From JACCTH01 sp050741915 (GTDB taxonomy: Bacteria > Actinomycetota > Acidimicrobiia > Spongiisociales > ZC4RG35), in contig JBOGEX010000089.1 in assembly GCA_050741915.1 (NCBI GenBank), positions 1-64,000 on the forward strand: DNA of 64,000 bases. The letters run 5' to 3'. Below, in pieces: positions 1 through 10,255 of the stretch. The notes below the pieces were generated by a model. That model was not told the DNA's origin and searched no databases. It was given only the letters and a program-made list of their open reading frames with translations. How positions within the stretch are numbered: position 1 is the stretch's first letter; the number at the start of each line of letters is the position of its first letter. The translations under genes and the position numbers were made by a program.

Positions 1-82
1 CCCCCTCGGCGACCATCACCCCGTTTTCAACCGGCTCTCCCCTCCCGGGGATCAAGAGTTCGGTCCTGACGACCAGAGTCAC
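1..82 (-). CDS. Amidohydrolase-like protein, N-terminal fragment at window edge
   Basis: The first 27 codons of a minus-strand gene are visible before the left edge. They start at GTG 82 and read VTLVVRTELLIPG followed by RGEPVENGVMVAEG. A short strand, then GxGEP, then a hydrophobic strand ending in EG is the usual N-terminal beta-sandwich of the amidohydrolase superfamily. The metal-binding residues lie outside the window, so the substrate cannot be stated. A -10-like hexamer TATGTT ends six bases before the GTG, which suggests a leaderless transcript. Its nearest neighbour on the same strand is hppA, 450 bases upstream. The assignment rests only on N-terminal resemblance. Confidence 0.5.
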   Translation of the reverse strand, partial: MTLVVRTELLIPGRGEPVENGVMVAEG

Positions 83-88
83 GTCGCC

Positions 89-117
89 AACATACCCGAC
101 GCGTCGCGAACCCAGCA
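89..117 (-). promoter_or_regulatory. Predicted leaderless promoter of the left-edge gene
   Basis: Reading the minus strand, TTGCTG (-35-like) is followed by an 18-base spacer and TATGTT (94 to 89). The GTG start codon begins six bases further on. The spacing matches the TANNNT-N6/7-start pattern of leaderless actinobacterial genes. This is inferred from sequence alone. Confidence 0.4.
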
Positions 118-243
118 AGCGTGACGCCCCTGGCGTCAACGCCCGAGATGGATCGGCCAAGGAAATATGTGGTGCCACCGACGGAACCGTGATTGATGGG
201 GCCGGTCCGGCTGGGAGAACGAGCAGGCGCTCCCGCCCACCCG

Positions 244-354
244 AAATTCGGTCACTCACGCCCGCTCTAGGGCAAATTCGGTAGCTGGCGAACGAGGACC
301 CGGGGGGGGTGGGTTACCCAATTTGCCAGGAAGCGTTCGCCAGTGACCGAATTT
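244..354. repeat. Inverted-repeat cluster between hppA and the left-edge gene
   Basis: A 21-base arm at 274-294 pairs with 334-354 (19 of 21 positions) around a loop of about 39 bases that includes a G-run at 302-309. The outer 13 bases of the arm (aaattcggtcact type) occur a third time at 244-256, in the same orientation as 274. The cluster lies downstream of hppA. The rest of 95-531 holds no convincing gene; a 61-codon minus-strand ORF at 314-499 has no recognisable features. Confidence 0.55.
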
Positions 355-531
355 GGTGGCGGGGAGGGTGGACGCCGGCCCCGAGGAGCAAAACAATCTC
401 AACTTTGCTCTTCGTTGCCAAAAGATCTAGGAGCGAGCCGGCCGGGTAGAGCGCCCTGACTGTCGGTCCTACACCCGATTTACGTCCCAGGGTTGTCACT
501 ATCGTACAACAACGGTTGCAGCCCGCAGAAC

Positions 532-2853
532 CTAGGCCACGTGGCTGGCCGCCGGCTCCACCGGCGTCTGGCTAGCGATACTTCCTCCTCGCTTGGCGAA
601 CACGATTGCGGTCCCGAGCACGATCAGGCCAACCAATGTCACCGCGATCCGGACCCCGCCGTTGTCGCGAAAGCCAATCACCGCCGGAAGCACCAGCAGT
701 GACACCAGGTTCATCACCTTGATCAAAGGGTTCAGGGCCGGACCCGCCGTGTCCTTGAAGGGGTCGCCGACGGTGTCCCCGATCACGGCTGCCTTATGCG
801 AGTCGGAACCCTTGCCGCCGTAGTGACCCTCCTCGATGAACTTCTTGGCGTTGTCCCAGGCTCCTCCGGCATTAGATAAGAAGTTGGCCATCAGCTGGCC
901 GGTGAGGATCACCGCTGCCAAGAACCCGCCCAGAGCCAGGTGGCCTAATCCGAATCCGACGATCACCGGAGTGAGGACTGCCAGCAAAGCGGGAGTGGCG
1001 AGCTCGCGCAGCGACGCGGCTGTACAGATGTCGATCACCGGTCCATAGTCGGGGCGCTTTTCTCCCCGCATGATCTTGCCGTCGGCGAACTGACGTCGTA
1101 CCTCCTGGACCACCACCCCGGCGGTACGACCCACTGCCCTAATCGCCAGGGCCGAGAACATGAAAGCCACCGAACCTCCGATCAGCAGCCCAATGAAGAT
1201 GGTCGGGTTGGCAACGTTGATGGCAGTGGCGGGGTCGGAAAACATCTCCGAACCCTCGAGAGCCAGGCCTAGTTCTGAGGCGATTGTCTCGATGAACGAG
1301 GCGAAAAGCGCCACCGCCGCAATCACCGCCGAGCCGATAGCAAAGCCCTTGGTCACGGCCTTGGTGGTGTTGCCGACCGCGTCGAGGCTCACCATCGTCC
1401 TTTGAGCCTCTCCGTGGAACTCACCCGACATCTCGGCAATCCCGGCAGCATTGTCGGCCACAGGTCCGAAGGTGTCTTCCGAAACCACCACTCCGGTAGT
1501 GGCCAGCATGCCCATGCCACAGAGAGCCACCAGATACAGCGCGAACTGAAGGTTGTCGCCCCCGAGCAACACCGCCACCCCGATGGCGCCGGCGATGGCG
1601 ATGATCGCCCACACCGAGGACTCCAGCCCGACCGAGATCCCCGAGAGGACAGTGGTAGCCGGGCCGGTGCGGGTGCTGTCGGCGATCTCTTGTACGGGCT
1701 TCTCTTCGGTCGAAGTGAAGTACTCGGTTAATCGGGAGGCGATCTGAGCCAGGATCAGTCCGGCCACGACCGCCGCAAACACCTTCCACCCCTCGTTGCC
1801 GTTCTCGTTGCCGACGTAGAACATGGAAACGAAAAAGGTCCCGATCACCGTAAGGACGCCTGCGGTCAGAAAGCCTCGGTTGATCGGAGCCATCGCGGTC
1901 TTGTCACGGCTAGTGGCGCGAACGGCGAAGACGCCGGCGATGGAAGCAAGCACACCAATGGCCCGAGCGATTACCGGGAAGACCAATCCCAGGGCGGGGT
2001 TGGCGCCGATCGAGTTGAACGCGGCGACACCGAGGATGATCGAGGCGACCAGGGTGACCTCGTAACTCTCGAACAAGTCGGATGCCATCCCGGCGCAGTC
2101 ACCGACATTGTCTCCGACATTGTCGGCGATAGTGGCGGGGTTGCGGGGATCGTCCTCGGGAATCCCTTGCTCGACCTTGCCCACCAGGTCGGCACCGACG
2201 TCGGCCGCCTTAGTGAAGATGCCCCCACCAACCCGAAGGAACAACGCCAAGAGTGATCCTCCGAACCCGAAGCCGATCAGGATCGCCGAGGAGGTGTTTT
2301 GGAAGAGCATGATGATCAGCGTCGCTCCCAGTAGCCCGAGGCCGACAGTGAACATCCCCGCCACTCCCCCCGTGCGGAATGCAATCTTGAGGGCATCGGC
2401 CAGGGTGCCATTGCGAGCCGCGGCGGCCGTACGGACGTTGCCTCTCACTGCCAGGCCCATGCCGATGAAGCCAGTCAGGCCCGACATCAAGCAGCCCATC
2501 ACGAAAGCAGCGGTTCGGAAGGTGCCCGACTCCGTAAAGGACAGGGCCTCGCTTCCGTCCGGCCGGAGGACAGCCGTGGAGGTGAAAAACACGACCAGAA
2601 CCAACGGTATGAGGATGAGGAGGATCGTCCGGAACTGACGACGGAGGTAGGCCATCGCCCCCTCTTGGATCGCCGCCGCAATCTCTCGCATCTTGGGCGT
2701 TCCTTGGTCAGCTCGAATGACGCCCTGGGAGAGCAGGAAGCCGACGACGAGAGCGATGACGGCCGTGATGGCGGAGATGACCAGCCACGTCCACTCGGCA
2801 CCTGCGAGGACAAACTCCTGATAGCCACCTTCCGCGGCCAGGACAGTGCTCAT
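532..2853 (-). CDS. hppA: Membrane-bound proton-pumping inorganic pyrophosphatase
   Basis: This integral membrane enzyme hydrolyses pyrophosphate and pumps protons. The protein has 773 residues, normal for the family, with about 15-16 hydrophobic segments. The catalytic signature lies at about residues 207-262: [12 protein letters not shown], then [10 protein letters not shown], then [13 protein letters not shown] later acidic motif [14 protein letters not shown] is at about 458-471. In GNTTKAV the lysine at about 498 sits at the family position that separates K+-independent (Lys) from K+-dependent (Ala) enzymes, so this one is predicted to be K+-independent. Start ATG 2853 has a strong AGGAGGAG ribosome site. 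It stands alone, separated from the upstream gene by a terminator. Confidence 0.97.
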   Translation of the reverse strand: MSTVLAAEGGYQEFVLAGAEWTWLVISAITAVIALVVGFLLSQGVIRADQGTPKMREIAAAIQEGAMAYLRRQFRTILLILIPLVLVVFFTSTAVLRPDGSEALSFTESGTFRTAAFVMGCLMSGLTGFIGMGLAVRGNVRTAAAARNGTLADALKIAFRTGGVAGMFTVGLGLLGATLIIMLFQNTSSAILIGFGFGGSLLALFLRVGGGIFTKAADVGADLVGKVEQGIPEDDPRNPATIADNVGDNVGDCAGMASDLFESYEVTLVASIILGVAAFNSIGANPALGLVFPVIARAIGVLASIAGVFAVRATSRDKTAMAPINRGFLTAGVLTVIGTFFVSMFYVGNENGNEGWKVFAAVVAGLILAQIASRLTEYFTSTEEKPVQEIADSTRTGPATTVLSGISVGLESSVWAIIAIAGAIGVAVLLGGDNLQFALYLVALCGMGMLATTGVVVSEDTFGPVADNAAGIAEMSGEFHGEAQRTMVSLDAVGNTTKAVTKGFAIGSAVIAAVALFASFIETIASELGLALEGSEMFSDPATAINVANPTIFIGLLIGGSVAFMFSALAIRAVGRTAGVVVQEVRRQFADGKIMRGEKRPDYGPVIDICTAASLRELATPALLAVLTPVIVGFGLGHLALGGFLAAVILTGQLMANFLSNAGGAWDNAKKFIEEGHYGGKGSDSHKAAVIGDTVGDPFKDTAGPALNPLIKVMNLVSLLVLPAVIGFRDNGGVRIAVTLVGLIVLGTAIVFAKRGGSIASQTPVEPAASHVA

Positions 2854-2896
2854 TCGGGTCTTCTCCTCCTAGATCGGGTGAATCGGTCAACATTCA

Positions 2897-2921
2897 AAAG
2901 CGGCACTGAGGGTGCCGCTTT
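2897..2921 (-). terminator. Intrinsic terminator downstream of the 2977-3717 gene
   Basis: The arms AAAGCGGCAC and GTGCCGCTTT pair perfectly (10 bp, 5-base loop). On the minus strand the stem is followed by a short T-run (ctttTGAATG). It lies between the membrane-protein stop at 2977 and the hppA start at 2853, so it ends the former and insulates the latter. Confidence 0.6.
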
Positions 2922-2976
2922 GCAGACAGATTGACCAGGCCGGGTCGGTCTAGGTTAACCGAACCAACCCAGAGCC

Positions 2977-3717
2977 CTACTCAGCCCGGTTGAGAAGGTC
3001 GACCCCCCACAGCAGCAGCGCCAGGATCGTCCCGGTCCCCCCTAAGAAGACCCCATCGCCGAGCCAGGAGAAGGCGGGCGAGCCGATCGAGAGCATCGAT
3101 CCCCCGAGGCCGACAAGGCCGATGAGCGATCCGGCTGCAACGAGCTTGCGTCCATGGGGCATCCTGTTGAGGAGAGCCACACCTCCCATGCCCAAGCCGA
3201 TGGCGGCCAGCAGCCAGAGAGGCCAGATCGGAACCACCCCGAACACCCTCAGACCCGATTCTGCGGTCAACGCCTGAATCGCGGCCAAAACCAGGCCCCC
3301 GGCCGCGGCCATCATCGCGATGGCCAGCGGCGCCATGCTGGGAACCGGAAGACGCGCTTCGGGAAGAAACGTCCTGATTTCGGGCGGTGACGGCGCCAAC
3401 CGCTCCTCGACGTCCACTCCCCCGTCGCGCGCATGAGCCAGTTGGCGATTCAAACGCGGCGAAGTGGTCGAGCGAAGACCGACCGCCAATGCGAACGCAA
3501 CGTCGTTGTTCGTGGAAAGGACGAGCTCTTCGCCTTCAACTTTGAGGTGAAAGCCATCGCCTCGAGAGGCGATCCCCATGCCCGAGAGGGGCCAGGTTCC
3601 CAGCTCGCCATAAGGGGAAACCAGGCTCATCGTCTCTTGATCGAGGTGGATCTCGACGCGGATGCCCGTCTGAGTCTCCCCAGCCATCCGGACGGTGCCG
3701 GTGAGGTCCGTATTCAC
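2977..3717 (-). CDS. Membrane protein with N-terminal PH-like domain, function unknown
   Basis: I do not recognise a named family. Residues 1-105 are soluble and beta-rich (EIHLDQETMSLVSPYGE, then GFHLKVEGEELVL), resembling a small PH-like or split-barrel domain. A charged linker follows to about residue 145. The last ~100 residues contain three or four hydrophobic segments with a Gly-rich loop (GGTGTILALLLWG), ending in NRAE. The start is set at GTG 3717, preceded by AGG at seven bases; an ORF extending to 3864 would overlap ettA and looks non-coding there. The gene is divergent from ettA (105 bases apart) and ends at a good terminator. A role as a membrane-anchored sensor or scaffold is only a guess. 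Confidence 0.65.
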   Translation of the reverse strand: MNTDLTGTVRMAGETQTGIRVEIHLDQETMSLVSPYGELGTWPLSGMGIASRGDGFHLKVEGEELVLSTNNDVAFALAVGLRSTTSPRLNRQLAHARDGGVDVEERLAPSPPEIRTFLPEARLPVPSMAPLAIAMMAAAGGLVLAAIQALTAESGLRVFGVVPIWPLWLLAAIGLGMGGVALLNRMPHGRKLVAAGSLIGLVGLGGSMLSIGSPAFSWLGDGVFLGGTGTILALLLWGVDLLNRAE

Positions 3718-3822
3718 AACCGCGCCTACTTTCCGCCACCCACGCCCTGTGCAAGCAGATGCTAGGCGCAGCTGGACCGATCCCAAGTTCAAAACCGCCC
3801 TGTTGTACCCTCCCCTCCCGCC

Positions 3823-5496
<1,674 letters not shown>

Positions 5497-5511
5497 TCGA
5501 TGGTCGAAGCT

Positions 5512-5555
5512 TCTGTGCAGGTTGCGCGGCCCAGGGCCGCGCAAACCTTCACAGA
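5512..5555. repeat. Dispersed hairpin repeat, family A, copy 1
   Basis: A 44-base palindrome of the pattern tctgtg(a/c)aggtt, GC stem, short loop, GC stem, aaccttcacaga. It lies between the convergent ettA and pnp genes, 15 bases after the ettA stop. A second copy follows at 5574-5617 and a third at 33401-33445. Its location suggests a bidirectional transcription terminator. It has no T-run. Confidence 0.75.
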
Positions 5556-5573
5556 TACGTGTGCGGGTGGTAA

Positions 5574-5617
5574 TTGTGAAGGTTCTCGCGGCCAGGAGCC
5601 GCGAGAACCTTCACAGA
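5574..5617. repeat. Dispersed hairpin repeat, family A, copy 2
   Basis: The stem is nearly perfect: gtgaaggttctcgcggc pairs with gccgcgagaaccttcac around a small loop. It lies 19 bases from copy 1 and 11 bases from the pnp stop codon. The flanking bases ttcacaga match copies 1 and 3. Compensating stem differences between copies (ctcgcgg/ccgcgag here, gcgcggc/gccgcgc in copy 1) support selection for structure. Confidence 0.78.
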
Positions 5618-5628
5618 AGCTGAAAGAC

Positions 5629-8028
5629 CTAGGGCTTGGGGAGGTTCTCGAAAACGTCCTCGAAGGAAACGGCCTTGCGGCGGCCTTCGGCGTTCGGATC
5701 CTGGCTTCCGCGGTTGCGATCACGGCCACGATCGCCACTCCGGTCGTCCCGGGGGCGGTCGTCGCGGCGAGGACGGTCATCCCGGCGAGGACGGTCATCC
5801 CGGCCGCCACGGTCGCGATCGTCGCGCCGGGGGCGATCATCTCGATGCTCGGATGATTGCTCCGACGACGCCCCCTCCTTGCGCTCGAGGGGGCTGACCA
5901 GCTTCAGCGCCAGCTTGCCCTGCCGATCGATTTCTTCCAGCACCACGGGCACTCGCTGACCCAACTCGAGATAGTCCTCGACTCGATCTACCCGACGGGT
6001 GTCGTCAAGCTTGGAGATGTGCAGGAGGCCATCACGGCCGGGGAGGATGTTGACGAAAGCTCCGAACTTGGTGATGTTGACTACCTCACCGTCGTACTCC
6101 TTGCCGAGCTCCGCCTCGGGCGGGAAAACGATGGCGTTGACTCGTTCCTTGGCGGCAGCCAAAGCTTCGCCATCAGTGGAGGCGATCCGGACGATGCCGT
6201 AGCCGCTGTCTTCCTCGATCTCGATCGTGGCTCCGGTCTTCTCCTCGAGCTCGCGGATGACCTTGCCCTTGGGGCCGATGACTTCGCCGATCTTGTCCTT
6301 GGGGATCTGAATCGTCTCGATCCGAGGGGCATTCTTGTTTAGCTCCGTCCGGGGCTCGGGGATCACGTTGTTCATCGCATCGAGAATCGCCAGCCGAGCC
6401 GTCTTGGCCTGCTCCAACGCCTGCGCCAGGACTTCGGACGGAAGGCCTCGCAGCTTGGTATCGAGCTGGAGGGCGGTAATGACGTTGGCCGTCCCGGCAA
6501 CCTTGAAGTCCATGTCCCCCAGGGCATCTTCCGCGCCGAGGATGTCGGTCAGAGTGACGTACTTGCCGTCGCGCTCGATCAGCCCCATAGCGATGCCGGC
6601 GACCGCATCGGAGATAGGAACCCCGGCGTCCATCAACGACAGGGACGAGGCGCAAACTGAAGCCATCGAAGTCGACCCATTGGACGAGATCACCTCGGAA
6701 ACCAGACGCAGTGCGTAAGGAAACTCCTCCTCGTCAGGAATGACCGGAAGGAGTGCCCGCTCTGCCAGGGCCCCGTGGCCGATCTCGCGACGACGGGGAC
6801 CTCGCATGGGGCCGGCCTCGCCCGTGGCGTAGGGCGGCATGTTGTAGTGGTGCATGTAGCGCTTGCCCTCATCGGGGGAGAGGGTGTCGAGCATTTGCTC
6901 CATCTTCAGCATTCCCAGAGTGGTGAAGCTGAGAACCTGAGTCTCGCCTCGCTGAAAGAGGCCGGAGCCGTGCGCCCGCGGAACCACGCCCACCTCGACG
7001 CTCAGGGGACGAAGATCGGTGGCAGCCCGGCCATCGAGTCGCACGCCCTCGTTAACTACCTGCGCTCGCATCATGTCCTTCAAGACCGACTTAAAGGCTC
7101 GCTTGAAGGATTCTTTGTCCTCGTCGGCGATACCCAGCTCGGAGACAGTCGTAGCAGCGGCATCGCTCTCGGCCTGATTGCGCTCGGCCTTGCCGGGGAT
7201 TCGAATCACTTGCTCGAGCTTGGGCCGGGCCGTGGCCTCGACCCGCTGGTGCAGATCGGCTGTGTAGTCGAGAGCCAGCGGCCATTCGACTTCTTTCCGA
7301 CCAGCCCGCTCCAAAAGCTGGCTCTGCAAATCGATAACTTCGGATATGGCTTGCTTGGAGATCTCGAGACCCGCAGCCACGCTCGCCTCGTCTGAGGGAG
7401 CATCGCCGCCTGCCACCAGTCGCAAGCCATTCGGAGTGGCCGATGCTTCGACCATCATGATGTCGATTCCGCCGCTGGAGTTGCGTCCACCGGCCACCAC
7501 CATCTCAAAGACGGACTCGTCAAGATCGTTATGGGTCGGGAAGGCGATCCACTCGCCTTTCTTCAATGCCAGTCGCACTGCTCCGATCGGTCCCTCGAAG
7601 GGGATTCCACTGATCGTGAGCGCCGCCGATGCGCCGTTGAGGCCGATGACGTCGAAAAGGTTTTCGCCGTCGACCGCAAGCGTGGTGACAACGATATGAG
7701 TCTCGCATCGGAAGTCCTCGCGGAAGGACGGACGCAATGGTCGGTCGATAAGGCGGGCAGCCAGGGTGGCGTCTTCGGTGGGCCGGCCCTCGCGACGGAA
7801 GAACGAGCCAGGGATGCGACCCACGGCGTACATACGCTCTTCGAAGTCGACGGTAAGGGGAAAGAAGTCGATCCCTTCCCGCAGGGTTTTGTTAGCGGTG
7901 GCGGCAACCAGCATCTCGGTTTCCCCGAGGCGGGCAACCACCGCCCCATCGGCCTGACCGGCGAGTTTGCCGGTGGAAAACGACAGGGTCTTACCCCCGA
8001 CGAGGCCGCTTACGGTGATTTCGGGCAC
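5629..8028 (-). CDS. pnp: Polyribonucleotide nucleotidyltransferase (PNPase)
   Basis: This is a 3'-5' phosphorolytic exoribonuclease and RNA-tailing enzyme, trimeric in the cytoplasm. The 799 residues hold two RNase PH domains (GRIPGSFFRREGRPTE near residue 72; FQRGETQVLSFTT in the second), a KH domain (KDKIGEVIGPKGKVIREL) and an S1 domain (YDGEVVNITKFGAFVN). After S1 comes a roughly 75-residue disordered tail dominated by Arg-Asp repeats (RRDDRP, DRGGRDD), which is longer and more charged than in most bacteria. GTG 8028 is chosen because AAAGGAG lies seven bases upstream. It is the last gene of the rimP-pnp operon, behind rpsO. Confidence 0.97.
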   Translation of the reverse strand: MPEITVSGLVGGKTLSFSTGKLAGQADGAVVARLGETEMLVAATANKTLREGIDFFPLTVDFEERMYAVGRIPGSFFRREGRPTEDATLAARLIDRPLRPSFREDFRCETHIVVTTLAVDGENLFDVIGLNGASAALTISGIPFEGPIGAVRLALKKGEWIAFPTHNDLDESVFEMVVAGGRNSSGGIDIMMVEASATPNGLRLVAGGDAPSDEASVAAGLEISKQAISEVIDLQSQLLERAGRKEVEWPLALDYTADLHQRVEATARPKLEQVIRIPGKAERNQAESDAAATTVSELGIADEDKESFKRAFKSVLKDMMRAQVVNEGVRLDGRAATDLRPLSVEVGVVPRAHGSGLFQRGETQVLSFTTLGMLKMEQMLDTLSPDEGKRYMHHYNMPPYATGEAGPMRGPRRREIGHGALAERALLPVIPDEEEFPYALRLVSEVISSNGSTSMASVCASSLSLMDAGVPISDAVAGIAMGLIERDGKYVTLTDILGAEDALGDMDFKVAGTANVITALQLDTKLRGLPSEVLAQALEQAKTARLAILDAMNNVIPEPRTELNKNAPRIETIQIPKDKIGEVIGPKGKVIRELEEKTGATIEIEEDSGYGIVRIASTDGEALAAAKERVNAIVFPPEAELGKEYDGEVVNITKFGAFVNILPGRDGLLHISKLDDTRRVDRVEDYLELGQRVPVVLEEIDRQGKLALKLVSPLERKEGASSEQSSEHRDDRPRRDDRDRGGRDDRPRRDDRPRRDDRPRDDRSGDRGRDRNRGSQDPNAEGRRKAVSFEDVFENLPKP

Positions 8029-8050
8029 TTAGTGCTCCTTTGTTTGTTAG

Positions 8051-8120
8051 GAGCCGGCCCGTTACCAGTGGTGAGCGCTCGCAATAGGCAAGCGTTCGCA
8101 ACTAGCAACCGGCCTGGCTC
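8051..8120 (-). promoter_or_regulatory. Predicted long stem-loop in the rpsO-pnp intergenic leader
   Basis: The arms 8051-8063 (gagccggcccgtt) and 8107-8120 (aaccggcctggctc) can pair with one bulge around a 43-base loop, which contains a near-direct repeat tgcga(a/g)cgct. The structure occupies most of the 136-base rpsO-pnp spacer. In enterobacteria a hairpin in this position is cut by RNase III and mediates PNPase autoregulation. The analogy is inference. Confidence 0.4.
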
Positions 8121-8164
8121 GGCCAGTTCGATCCCCCCGATTCGGTGCGAGCTGTTCGTCGCGG

Positions 8165-8422
8165 TTAGCGACGGAGACCGAGTTGGGAGACGATCTTGCG
8201 GTACCGCTCGACATCCCGATTTCTCAGGTAGTCGAGCAACCGCCGCCGCCGCCCCACCATCATCAACAGCCCACGCCGGCCGTGATGATCGCCCTTGTGG
8301 AGGCGAAGATGCTCGGTCAGGTGGTTGATCCGTTCGGTCAGCAGGGCAACCTGCACCTCGGGCGAACCAGTGTCGCCGTCGTGATGACCGAATTCGGTAA
8401 CGATCTGTTGAGTGGTCTTCAT
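8165..8422 (-). CDS. rpsO: 30S ribosomal protein S15
   Basis: S15 is a primary 16S rRNA-binding protein of the 30S platform. The 85-residue product has the family core: [53 protein letters not shown] and the C-terminal LGLRR. Start ATG 8422 gives [12 protein letters not shown], which aligns with the usual N-terminus although three or four residues shorter. A longer reading runs back into ribF and is out of context. The gene follows ribF by 7 bases and precedes pnp, the classical rpsO-pnp pair. Confidence 0.97.
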   Translation of the reverse strand: MKTTQQIVTEFGHHDGDTGSPEVQVALLTERINHLTEHLRLHKGDHHGRRGLLMMVGRRRRLLDYLRNRDVERYRKIVSQLGLRR

Positions 8423-8429
8423 GAACGCG

Positions 8430-9383
8430 CTAAACCTGCGAGTCGTGGGGAACGGACCCCACTTTAGCATCCTCGAAGATTCTCCCGGATGCCTCGACGT
8501 CGGATGAGATCTGAGCCACCAATTCGTCGACCCCCTCGAACTTCTTCTCATCGCGGATCCGGGAGAGAAAGCGAAGGGCCAACGACTGCCCGTACAGATC
8601 GCCGCTCCAGTGCAGCAGATGAGCCTCCACCCGCCGGGCCGAACCGGCGAAAGTGGGGCGGACGCCAATGTTCACCACCGACTGCTGAAGCTCTCCCCCA
8701 GCCATTGCCCAGGCGGCGTACACGCCATTGGCTGGGATCAAGCGGTCTTCATCCACACCAAGGTTTGCAGTGGGAAATCCGATCTGGGTGCCCCGGCGAT
8801 CTCCGACCTCCACCGTACCCTTGAGCTCATAAGGACGGGCCAGCATCCGGGCCGCTTCTTCAACCTGACCGGAGAGAAGCGCCTGACGAATACGAGTTGA
8901 TGAGACGATACCGTCGTCGGTGTCGAGCAAGTCGACCACCTCGACTTCGAACCCGAGACGGGGACCGGCTGCGGACAGGAACGTAGAGTCACCTCCGCGG
9001 TCGCGGCCGAAGCGAAAGTCGGCTCCGATCACGACTCGCTTAGCTGCCAAGGCCCCGGCCAGCACCCTTTCGCAAAACTCGTCGGCCAACAACTCTCGGA
9101 TGTCGGGAAAGTCGAGAATGCCGGCAACACGAACACCGAGGATCTTGAATTGCTCGAGGCGCTGATCGATATCGGTGAGCATTTTGAGAGCTCTATCCGG
9201 AGCCAGAACCCGCAATGGGTGGGGATCGAAGGTGAGGACGGCCGGCTCCAGGTCGCCCGAGCGCGCCACCAGATCCGCGATTACCCGTCGGTGACCGAGA
9301 TGGACACCGTCGAAAACACCGATGGTGACGGCGGTGGGACGGGCCACCTCCCATTCATAAGGATGGCCGCGGAGAACGATCAC
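8430..9383 (-). CDS. ribF: Bifunctional riboflavin kinase / FAD synthetase
   Basis: The enzyme phosphorylates riboflavin to FMN and adenylates FMN to FAD. The N-terminal nucleotidyltransferase half carries [13 protein letters not shown] near residue 22 and [13 protein letters not shown] near 165. The C-terminal kinase half has [15 protein letters not shown] and NGVYAAWA, then [10 protein letters not shown]. The 317 residues match the family. Its ATG overlaps the truB stop by four bases (ATGA), indicating translational coupling. The C-terminus ([15 protein letters not shown]) extends a little beyond the kinase fold. Confidence 0.96.
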   Translation of the reverse strand: MIVLRGHPYEWEVARPTAVTIGVFDGVHLGHRRVIADLVARSGDLEPAVLTFDPHPLRVLAPDRALKMLTDIDQRLEQFKILGVRVAGILDFPDIRELLADEFCERVLAGALAAKRVVIGADFRFGRDRGGDSTFLSAAGPRLGFEVEVVDLLDTDDGIVSSTRIRQALLSGQVEEAARMLARPYELKGTVEVGDRRGTQIGFPTANLGVDEDRLIPANGVYAAWAMAGGELQQSVVNIGVRPTFAGSARRVEAHLLHWSGDLYGQSLALRFLSRIRDEKKFEGVDELVAQISSDVEASGRIFEDAKVGSVPHDSQV

Positions 9384-10255
9384 GCCAGCACGACTTCTGC
9401 CACCGCTTCCCGCCCGCGCTGGCGATAGACGGCGAGCAAGCGATCATCACGATCGAGGATCGCCCAGTGACCGGCAGCATTGGACGGAGAGGGCAAGCGC
9501 CGGCCATGCCGAACGGCGTCAACCTCTTCGTCCGAAGCCCGCCACTCGCTGAGCCCAGCCACGGCTTCGACCGGATCGCGCAAGTGACCCTTCCACGAGT
9601 CGAGATCGTCCGCCCCCAGAGCACCTTCCAGCCCGAAGATACCGACGCGGGTTCGACGCAGGGCGAGCAAGTGGGCGCGACCACCGAGGGTTCGGGCGAG
9701 GTCATCGGCCAGAGATCGGATGTACGTCCCCTTCGAGCAGACAATGCGAAGCTCGGCGCGAGAGAAGTCCGATGGAACGAACTCATTCAATTCGAGTTCG
9801 TGAATCGTCACCTGTCGCGGCGTGCGATCGACTTCTCCTCCGGTGCGAGCGATCTCGTAAAGGCGCTTTCCCTCGTGCTTGAGGGCCGACACCATCGGCG
9901 GGATCTGTTCGATCTCCCCTCGAAATAGGTCGAGGGCCGTAATCAAGTCGTGACGATCGAACGACATCGGAGCGCGGTCGGTCTCAACTCCGTCGGCGTC
10001 GAGAGTGTCAGTGGCTATGCCGAACCGAACCGTGGCCACATACTCCTTGTCTTGCTCCTGGATGTAGCGGATGAGACGTGTTGCCCGGCCCAGAGCAAGC
10101 ACCACCACCCCGGTGGCCAGCGGGTCGAGAGTTCCCGCATGTCCGATCTTCTTCGTGCTCGTTGCTTTCCGAGCCCGGGCGACCAGGTCATGGGAGGTGA
10201 TCCCCGACGGCTTGTCGACTACCAGCAGGCCGAACGGTTCGGTCGGACCACTCAC
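9380..10255 (-). CDS. truB: tRNA pseudouridine(55) synthase
   Basis: TruB isomerises U55 in the T-loop of tRNAs. The 291-residue product shows FGLLVVDKPSGITSHDLV, then KIGHAGTLDPLATGVVVLA, where the Asp in GTLDP is the catalytic residue, followed by YVATVRFG and SALKHEGKRLYEIAR. The C-terminal region contains a short PUA-like domain (VRHGRRLP, AVYRQRG). The start GTG 10255 overlaps the nrnA stop as GTGA, and the stop overlaps the ribF start, so three genes are coupled. Confidence 0.96.
   Translation of the reverse strand: MSGPTEPFGLLVVDKPSGITSHDLVARARKATSTKKIGHAGTLDPLATGVVVLALGRATRLIRYIQEQDKEYVATVRFGIATDTLDADGVETDRAPMSFDRHDLITALDLFRGEIEQIPPMVSALKHEGKRLYEIARTGGEVDRTPRQVTIHELELNEFVPSDFSRAELRIVCSKGTYIRSLADDLARTLGGRAHLLALRRTRVGIFGLEGALGADDLDSWKGHLRDPVEAVAGLSEWRASDEEVDAVRHGRRLPSPSNAAGHWAILDRDDRLLAVYRQRGREAVAEVVLA

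Noticed and set aside
314..499. 61-codon minus-strand ORF near the left edge
   Set aside because: It runs through the inverted-repeat cluster and has no ribosome site or family match.
8041..8164. tRNA-like folding in the rpsO-pnp spacer
   Set aside because: There is no cloverleaf, T-loop consensus or anticodon arm; only one long stem is possible.
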